From Deltaproteobacteria bacterium (GTDB taxonomy: Bacteria; Myxococcota_A; UBA9160; JAJDAL01), in the NCBI GenBank assembly GCA_029261875.1, contig JAJDAL010000033.1, forward strand, positions 62,001 to 126,000: a stretch of 64,000 nt of DNA, read 5' to 3'. Numbering within the stretch: position 1 is the first letter of the stretch; every line of letters begins with the position of its first letter. Both the position numbers and the translations under genes were made by a program. Under the pieces are notes generated by a model. The model did not search any database. It was given only the letters and a program-made list of their open reading frames with translations, and was not told where the DNA came from. Of this stretch, positions 63,957-64,000 are shown piece after piece.

Positions 63957-64000
63957 ACGGGAAATTCCTGGTTTTTTTGACTTATCGCGTCGTCTGTGAT

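Overview
The window is high-GC bacterial DNA with short intergenic gaps, many 1-4 bp start/stop overlaps, frequent GTG/TTG starts and many signal peptides and lipoproteins. The exported proteins include SpvB/RHS giants, right-handed beta-helices, thrombospondin-3/dockerin-like domains and Cys-rich C..D.DC modules. Together with a B12-type MerR photoreceptor and a probable selenoprotein, this points to a Gram-negative, free-living, delta-proteobacterial-type lineage (Myxococcota or Binatota-like). The exact phylum cannot be fixed from sequence reading alone.

Layout. 1-3921: the tail of a beta-helix protein, a small membrane protein, a sulfatase-like hydrolase and a secreted dockerin-like protein. 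4172-31186: one 27-kb, nine-gene plus-strand cluster with almost no gaps. It runs SpvB/RHS giant 1, two SurA/PpiC-like foldases, two large Cys-rich exported proteins of unknown function, two tandem tail-collar-domain proteins, an FGE-like-fold protein with two dockerin-like modules, and SpvB/RHS giant 2. All products look exported and several share private domains. I read it as an undescribed surface or secreted assembly built on two TcB/RHS-type shells.

31226-35895: a Sel1-like lipoprotein, HtpX, an arrestin-like membrane protein coupled to an AAA ATPase, and a beta-helix protein. 35976-48092: a probable light and photo-oxidative stress island. A CarH-type MerR/cobalamin regulator (45494) sits across an AT-rich control region from a minus-strand run. 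That run is SRPBCC protein, three membrane proteins (one only 53 aa), exported KatG, a peroxiredoxin-like/SDR fusion with an in-frame UGA (probable selenocysteine) at its UxxC site, a TPR protein, photolyase and an SDR/DUF2867-type protein. Downstream of the regulator, on its own strand, lie a PPOX-type protein and two lipocalins.

48129-63956: mixed accessory genes. These are a second beta-helix protein, Cys-rich secreted proteins, an isopenicillin-N-synthase-type oxygenase diverging from a Rieske oxygenase, a pentameric ligand-gated ion channel translationally coupled to an alpha/beta-hydrolase lipoprotein, an outer-membrane-type protein, a duplicated-domain secreted protein, an unrecognised 472-aa protein, and a six-bladed NHL-type propeller ending in the same dockerin-like module found near the RHS cluster. 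No complete tRNA, rRNA, CRISPR array, insertion sequence or integrase was seen.
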